23,941 nucleotides of DNA, taken from the IMG/VR virus record IMGVR_UViG_3300021375_000950, positions 1 through 23,941 of that record. One strand, 5' to 3'. Origin of the DNA: a virus. The notes under the pieces were generated by a model. That model made no database searches. It had not been told where the DNA came from and saw only the letters and a list, made by a program, of their open reading frames with translations. The stretch's first letter is position 1. Every line of letters begins with the position of its first letter. This document shows, piece by piece, positions 20,342 through 23,941 of this stretch. The translations under genes and the position numbers were made by a program.

Positions 20342-20730
20342 TACTTCTTAGTTTTGCTTTTATCTGTAGACTCGTAATATTCTTTGTAAGATTTAATAAT
20401 TTCGTCTTGTTGTAGCATGTATGCACGTATCTGTGCAAAGTTTTTACTTAGAGCTTCGTAGCCGTCATCTGTTAATCCAAATAATACAGGATCAACACCA
20501 CCTGCTTTAAGTTTTTCAAACACTTCTTCAGCGTTTTCACTAGTAATGATAGTCCATTTGATTTCTTCTAGCTTTGGAGTTAACGGTTGAGGTAACGCAA
20601 GAGGTTCTCTAGGAACTTCTGTTTTAAAGATCTCTAGTTGCTTAACAGAACTACATCCACTAATAAGGAATGTACTTAGGATTAGCAATACTAGGACACT
20701 CTGAGTTGATTTCAGACTTTTTAGTAGCAT
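20341..20730 (-). CDS. outer-membrane spanin-like lipoprotein (o-spanin, Rz1-like)
   Basis: A 129-residue lipoprotein. The signal peptide holds lipobox LISG-C with lipidated C26, preceded by a hydrophobic run. A Pro-rich part follows (PREPLALPQPLTPK), as is usual in Rz1-type proteins, then a compact domain WTIITSENAEEVFEKLKAGGVDPVLFGLTDDGYEALS and a terminal helix (LQQDEIIKSYKEYYE). I recall this domain from many phage lysis cassettes. It begins out of frame inside the end of the i-spanin gene (71-base overlap), the partial Rz/Rz1 nesting. The ATG has a GGAGA site. It would complex with the i-spanin to fuse inner and outer membranes at lysis. It is longer than classical Rz1. Confidence 0.8.
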   Translation of the reverse strand: MLLKSLKSTQSVLVLLILSTFLISGCSSVKQLEIFKTEVPREPLALPQPLTPKLEEIKWTIITSENAEEVFEKLKAGGVDPVLFGLTDDGYEALSKNFAQIRAYMLQQDEIIKSYKEYYESTDKSKTKK

Positions 20731-21145
20731 TTTTCTCTTTCTCCGTTAATGGCGACCCCATAGCAATTTCTACACATCTCATTGCTTTTGTAGTCGCACC
20801 GTTAATAACACGTTCAACTGATTTAGGACGCTCATCTGCAAGTTTGCCTATGTCACGTACTTCACCTTGACCGTTGATTTTATTAAAGCGTTTATCTAAC
20901 GCTGTAAATTCAGCTTGTAATGCTTTGTTCTGTGCATCTAAAGTAGCTGTAATTTTTCTTTGTGATTCAAAGTCAGCTTTTGCTTGTGCAATTACTTCTT
21001 TTTGACTTTCAACACTTTGTTCTAATTTTAAATTGTTTGCTTCTGATGTCGCAAGATCAGCTTTTAAGTTTTTTACGTAGACAACACCGCCACCGGCACC
21101 GGCCATCATAATAATTACTAATGCAATTTTAATCGATCCTATCAT
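20660..21145 (-). CDS. inner-membrane spanin-like protein (i-spanin, Rz-like)
   Basis: A 161-residue protein with an N-terminal membrane anchor (3-23, IGSIKIALVIIMMAGAGGGVVYV). A long periplasmic coiled coil (~25-90, LATSEANNLKLEQSVESQK and onward) follows, then a C-terminal part with two cysteines (MRCVEIAMG and SECPS) that may form a disulphide. This is the layout of Rz-type i-spanins. The start at 21145 has a GAGG site and overlaps the zinc-ribbon microgene by 17 bases. The o-spanin-like gene is nested in its 3' end. It acts in the last step of host lysis after endolysin action. Confidence 0.8.
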   Translation of the reverse strand: MIGSIKIALVIIMMAGAGGGVVYVKNLKADLATSEANNLKLEQSVESQKEVIAQAKADFESQRKITATLDAQNKALQAEFTALDKRFNKINGQGEVRDIGKLADERPKSVERVINGATTKAMRCVEIAMGSPLTEKEKNATKKSEINSECPSIANPKYIPY

Positions 21146-21269
21146 CTTTCACCTCGTATCTGTGTTGCTCACAGACGATAATTTCAATTGGCTTTCCATC
21201 ACCGTCTGTAAACGTTTCAATTAGTCTACCTTCGTGCTGTCTTCCGCAGTTTTGGCAGTACTGACTCAT
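21129..21269 (-). CDS. zinc-ribbon microprotein
   Basis: A 46-residue protein, MSQYCQNCGRQHEGRLIE at the start. Cysteines 5 and 8 (CQNC) and C33/H36 (CEQH) can bind one zinc ion in a ribbon. The start ATG overlaps the endolysin stop as ATGA (21269-21266), so translation is coupled. A longer frame to 21317 runs inside the endolysin gene and is not preferred. Similar tiny zinc proteins are sprinkled through T4-like genomes, and the role is unknown. It lies between endolysin and i-spanin, which otherwise would be adjacent. Confidence 0.6.
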   Translation of the reverse strand: MSQYCQNCGRQHEGRLIETFTDGDGKPIEIIVCEQHRYEVKDDRID

Positions 21270-21775
21270 ACCATTGACAAAGCAAGTTCCGTTGTTTCTT
21301 CTACTCGTCTTGTCCACCCTCTACCAAACGTTTTAAACGTAGATAGTTTTTCGTAGTAGTCTTGACGGTCTTCTTGGAACTCTTTAATAGTTTCTTCAAG
21401 TCCGTGTGTATCAATATAGTCAGCTAGTTTTTTAAGTGTGTTCGGTCCAATACCGCCATCAGCAGTAGTACCAATCATACGTTGTAAAAATTTAGCACTT
21501 CGACCTGTACCTGCATTAACACCAAAGTCAAATAAACATAGGTCTAACCCTACTGGTACATTATCACACTTTAATCTATCCCAGTAGTTTTTTCTGTAGA
21601 TAGGTGCAACATCGTTGAACTCTAAGTCTTTCATATCCTTAGTTCCGCCAAACGCTACATAAACTTTTTTGGTAACACCCATGTTTGTTTCCCCACCTGG
21701 GTCGCTAGGGTGATTTACATATCCACCTTCGTGGTGTAAAATTGTCTCTAAACACTTATCGTAATTTTCTTGCAT
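21266..21775 (-). CDS. endolysin, glycoside hydrolase family 108
   Basis: A 169-residue peptidoglycan hydrolase. The N-terminal block HHEGGYVNHPSDPGGETNMGVTK is the GH108 signature, with E16 in EGGY as the catalytic acid. The C-terminal half holds the putative peptidoglycan-binding region with the conserved GVNAGTGRSAKFLQ and DGGIGPNTLK. There is no signal peptide, so it needs a holin to cross the membrane. The ATG has an AGGA site. It is the first recognisable lysis gene of the late block, followed by a zinc microprotein and the spanin pair. In T4 the lysozyme (gene e) is a different family. Confidence 0.93.
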   Translation of the reverse strand: MQENYDKCLETILHHEGGYVNHPSDPGGETNMGVTKKVYVAFGGTKDMKDLEFNDVAPIYRKNYWDRLKCDNVPVGLDLCLFDFGVNAGTGRSAKFLQRMIGTTADGGIGPNTLKKLADYIDTHGLEETIKEFQEDRQDYYEKLSTFKTFGRGWTRRVEETTELALSMV

Positions 21776-21786
21776 TTTATGGTTTC

Positions 21787-22497
21787 CTATTTTTTTAGGA
21801 CTACAGTATAACCATTATTTTCGATTAGTAAATTATCTCCATACTTAGATATATTATAGTCTCCAATATATTTAGTAAGGAAAATTATTTCTGCGAAAGA
21901 ATTGACATCATATTTTTCAGTAATTGTAGTTTCTATGTCACTACTTTTACCAAAATCTACAACATTGTAAGTAAGTGTATCAGCCCATATCTTACTAAAC
22001 TTAATTTTATTTTCTTTTAAGTCTATACTATCAAGATAACTCTTATTAAAGAAGTTCTTGTAGTTGTCCATGTTGTTTTCGTTTACTTTAATTTCATATG
22101 CACTTTTATCTAATGGAACTGTTGCTGAAATGTTTTCCATTTGTGCGTCTTGACTTTTAAAACTTTTGTAATAACGAAATTTAAATTTATCTATATTAGC
22201 TAACTTGCCAACACCGTCTAGCATTTCTAATACTTGCGTTGGAACATCTTTATGACGTTCAATTTCTACAAATACTTTGTAAGTACCATCAGTTTGTTCT
22301 CCTGATGTAACATCTGCATCAAGTACATATGGATATCCTTTTTCAAAGAAGTTCATTAAGTCTTTTGCAGGTGCTTCAGACATACAACTAAAGCTACATA
22401 CTACGATGTCTTTGTCATCACCCATCTTTGATTTGAAACTATCAATCTCAAATACAGGTAATACTAAATCGTTAAGGTCTCCAGCTATTAATCCCAT
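21787..22497 (-). CDS. conserved-looking marine phage protein, possibly structural
   Basis: A 236-residue soluble protein. The N-terminal part (DLVLPVFEIDSFKSKMGDDKDIVVCSFSCMSEAPAKDLMNFFEKGY) is followed by a second alpha/beta part (FVEIERHKDVPTQVLEMLDGVGKL) and ends with SFAEIIFLTKYIGDYNISKYGDN. I remember hypothetical proteins with the same blocks in T4-like phages of SAR11 and cyanobacteria, but no function. The start overlaps the preceding stop by one base (TAATG). It lies in the late block between an unknown protein and the endolysin. A virion role is possible; nothing in the sequence proves it. Confidence 0.7.
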   Translation of the reverse strand: MGLIAGDLNDLVLPVFEIDSFKSKMGDDKDIVVCSFSCMSEAPAKDLMNFFEKGYPYVLDADVTSGEQTDGTYKVFVEIERHKDVPTQVLEMLDGVGKLANIDKFKFRYYKSFKSQDAQMENISATVPLDKSAYEIKVNENNMDNYKNFFNKSYLDSIDLKENKIKFSKIWADTLTYNVVDFGKSSDIETTITEKYDVNSFAEIIFLTKYIGDYNISKYGDNLLIENNGYTVVLKK

Positions 22498-23018
22498 TAC
22501 ATTGCACCGCCTTCAACAGCGGCTGTTTCGCCTTCTTGTGCAACATCGTCAACTGCTGGTTGTGTTGTTGCAACTGCTGGTTCACTAGTAAAGTCTAATT
22601 GCTCTTTGTATCCACTATAGATATTTAAGATAAGTTCTTTCGGCATTTTAATAGTTACTACCCAAACTGGTTCTCTATCTAGTTTGCCCTTTTTAGTACC
22701 TGGACGAATATCGTCTGGTTCTTTAATTTTTCGTGGTTTTAAAATAGCTGTTTTTTCATACGAAACATAACAGTCATAATCTAGCAGTCTTTTACCACCT
22801 GCTGGATCAGGCATTTTGTCCTTAGGCCACATAAAAGAAGCCTTAACCCAATGTCTTTCTATTTTAGGACCTTCAACTAACTCGCCATCTTCCCAGTTAG
22901 CATACACATATAGATCTAATTCGTCTAATACACGTTCAAAGTCTTTTAAAACACTTAAAGCAGTATCACTTTCGTATATACTTTCAATGTTTGTAATAAT
23001 ATCTAATACATCACGCAT
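22497..23018 (-). CDS. conserved-looking marine phage protein, unknown function
   Basis: A 173-residue protein. The recognisable blocks are LDELDLYVYANWEDGELVEGPK, WVKASFMWPKDKMPDPAGGKRLLDYDC and KPRKIKEPDDIRPGTKKGKL, which I recall from hypothetical proteins of marine T4-like phages. An acidic, Ala/Val-rich end (PAVDDVAQEGETAAVEGGAM) follows. It is the first gene of the late block, with a GATAAATA octamer 26 bases upstream and an AGGTGA site. It is co-expressed with the next gene (one-base overlap). No enzyme motif is visible. It diverges from phoH across a 156-base control region. Confidence 0.7.
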   Translation of the reverse strand: MRDVLDIITNIESIYESDTALSVLKDFERVLDELDLYVYANWEDGELVEGPKIERHWVKASFMWPKDKMPDPAGGKRLLDYDCYVSYEKTAILKPRKIKEPDDIRPGTKKGKLDREPVWVVTIKMPKELILNIYSGYKEQLDFTSEPAVATTQPAVDDVAQEGETAAVEGGAM

Positions 23019-23044
23019 GTTGTTTTCACCTATTCTTATACACT

Positions 23045-23052
23045 TATTTATC
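23045..23052 (-). promoter_or_regulatory. T4-type late promoter octamer (GATAAATA)
   Basis: GATAAATA on the minus strand at the head of the virion/lysis block. The predicted start is near 23039, giving a 21-base leader with AGGTGA before the first gene. It lies in the divergent region shared with phoH. Confidence 0.75.
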
Positions 23053-23115
23053 CGGATACGATCTATAACTACGCAGATTTGTCTTGTCGTTAAGATGGTA
23101 AATATTTTTGTAGGG

Positions 23116-23143
23116 CAGTCGTACTGTGAATCTACAGTGACTG
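23116..23143 (+). other. inverted repeat upstream of phoH
   Basis: CAGTC-GT-ACTGT and ACAGT-GACTG form a stem of ten pairs with a two-base bulge and a six-base loop. It is followed on the plus strand by TCTTTATATT and lies 31 bases before the phoH ATG. It may be an operator, an attenuator or a leader hairpin. No strong sigma70 promoter could be read for phoH; TATATT at 23148-23153 is the best -10 candidate but has no good -35. Confidence 0.45.
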
Positions 23144-23174
23144 TCTTTATATTAACTCATGAAGGAGGAACTTA

Positions 23175-23894
23175 ATGGGTGCTAAAAGACGAGCAAGAGC
23201 TCATAAAACCCCGGCTGATAACAACGTTATTAGCTTTTTAAAACAACAACCAAAACAAATCAACATACTTCCAAGAAATATTAACCAAGAAACATATATG
23301 CTAAAACTGTTGGACCCGAAGAAAGACATAGTCTTCGGTGTTGGTCCTGCGGGAACCGGTAAGACCCTACTAGCGGTCCAGGTGGCTATTAAGTTATTCA
23401 AGGAAAAGAAGATTGACAAAATTGTTGTTACTAGACCTGCTGTTTCAGCTGACGAAGATCTTGGTTTTTTACCAGGAACAATGGAAGAGAAAATGGCGCC
23501 ATGGACAAGACCTATCTTTGATGTTTTTAAAGAGTACTTTAGTGCTAAAGAACTTGAAGGTATGATGTACGATGGTGTTATTGAAATTTCACCGTTAGCT
23601 TATATGAGGGGTCGAACGTTTAAAAGATCAATAATTGTTGCAGATGAGATGCAAAATGCAACACCAAACCAAATGAAAATGTTACTAACACGTATCGGTG
23701 AGAGATCACAGATGGTAGTAACAGGTGATTTAGCTCAAGCTGATAAGTTGAGTAATAATGGTTTGATTGATTTTATTAAATCGTTAGAAAAACATAGAGA
23801 AACGACACACATTGACATAGTCAGATTCCAAACCCATGATATTGAAAGGCATGATGCTGTAAAAGAAGTTTTACAAGTATACGGCGATGAGTAA
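23175..23894 (+). CDS. phoH: PhoH-like ATPase
   Basis: A 239-residue P-loop protein of the PhoH family. Walker A GPAGTGKT is at 57-64, VVTRPAV(S) at 84-91, Walker B IIVADEMQN at 153-161, and the motif VVTGDLAQ with its sensor-type residues follows. PhoH proteins relate to superfamily 1 helicases and act on RNA; in marine phages the gene is widespread and its role is unsettled (phosphate stress or RNA handling). It has a strong AAGGAGG site five bases before the ATG. It is the only plus-strand gene seen, diverging from the late virion/lysis block, so it is likely controlled separately. Confidence 0.95.
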   Translation: MGAKRRARAHKTPADNNVISFLKQQPKQINILPRNINQETYMLKLLDPKKDIVFGVGPAGTGKTLLAVQVAIKLFKEKKIDKIVVTRPAVSADEDLGFLPGTMEEKMAPWTRPIFDVFKEYFSAKELEGMMYDGVIEISPLAYMRGRTFKRSIIVADEMQNATPNQMKMLLTRIGERSQMVVTGDLAQADKLSNNGLIDFIKSLEKHRETTHIDIVRFQTHDIERHDAVKEVLQVYGDE

Positions 23895-23941
23895 TTAATT
23901 ATCACCAGGAAGATCTGTATCGTTTTGATCGACGATATAGG
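23895..23941 (-). CDS. 3' end of a convergent gene, tentative
   Basis: On the minus strand an open frame enters from the window edge and ends YIVDQNDTDLPGDN followed by TAA at 23897-23895, directly against the phoH stop at 23894. The polar, acidic close looks like a real C-terminus. Only 15 codons are visible, so no product can be named. Confidence 0.35.
   Translation of the reverse strand, partial: YIVDQNDTDLPGDN

Noticed and set aside
20166-20351. Plus-strand open frame in the gap before the o-spanin-like gene
   Set aside because: The opposite strand holds a lipoprotein with signal peptide, lipobox and coupled start, which explains the region better.
23124-23146. Pho box (PhoB site) upstream of phoH, half-sites CTGTGAA and CAGTGAC spaced by 11 bases
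   Set aside because: Matches to CTGTCAT are only 5 and 4 of 7, and the bases are better explained by the inverted repeat.
1-23941. tRNA or other structured RNA genes
   Set aside because: Gaps between genes are all below about 160 bases and none read by eye contained a cloverleaf or a T-loop consensus.

Overview
The window looks like part of the genome of a marine T4-like myovirus (tailed phage). The evidence is a family B DNA polymerase of gp43 type next to a probable gp45 sliding clamp, a DexA-type exonuclease and a DsbA-like protein. A PhoH-like ATPase, a phage-type peptide deformylase, a 2OG-Fe(II) oxygenase and late-promoter octamers of the T4 type (GATAAATA) add to this. The DNA is AT-rich and almost fully coding, with short overlaps between genes. 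Relatives with this gene mix infect marine cyanobacteria and SAR11-type bacteria. No photosynthesis gene is present here and the host cannot be named from the sequence.

Nearly all genes lie on the minus strand, so they are read from high to low coordinates; only phoH (23175-23894) is on the plus strand. Early-type and late-type blocks alternate. The early-type blocks start at near-perfect host sigma70 promoters with 17-bp spacers. The promoter at 1454-1482 reads into the clamp, a small protein and a TGT/DpdA-like protein cut by the window edge. The promoter at 6349-6377 reads into dsbA, a membrane protein, a HAD phosphatase, the polymerase, dexA and a sugar-nucleotide epimerase. The promoter at 17382-17410 reads into dnaJ, def, a ClpA-like ATPase and an unknown protein.

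The late blocks are preceded by GATAAATA-type octamers. 23018-18272 is a virion/lysis block: two unknown phage proteins, a GH108 endolysin, a zinc-ribbon microprotein, an i-spanin, an o-spanin-like lipoprotein, a 51-residue second lipoprotein, a small membrane protein and a very odd 531-residue Ala/Gly-rich protein, closed by a hairpin terminator. 18182-17414 holds an MscS-like mini membrane protein and a holin-like protein. 13110-6953 holds a small unknown protein followed by a run of proteins, most of which begin with a short leader ending in (L/I)-x-E. That matches the T4 capsid-targeting leader cut by the gp21 protease. These candidates for packaging inside the head include a nucleotidyltransferase, a 5'-nucleotidase and a 13-cysteine protein. 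A 2OG oxygenase follows as its own late unit.

The observations most worth checking are: (1) the shared capsid-targeting leaders; (2) a start-site rule in which genes whose ATG lies exactly where transcription should begin lack a clear Shine-Dalgarno sequence, while genes with a real leader have one; (3) the Ala/Gly-rich protein inside the lysis block; (4) the ClpA-like unfoldase with a ClpP-docking VGF tripeptide next to DnaJ and peptide deformylase; and (5) the TGT/DpdA-like gene at the left edge.
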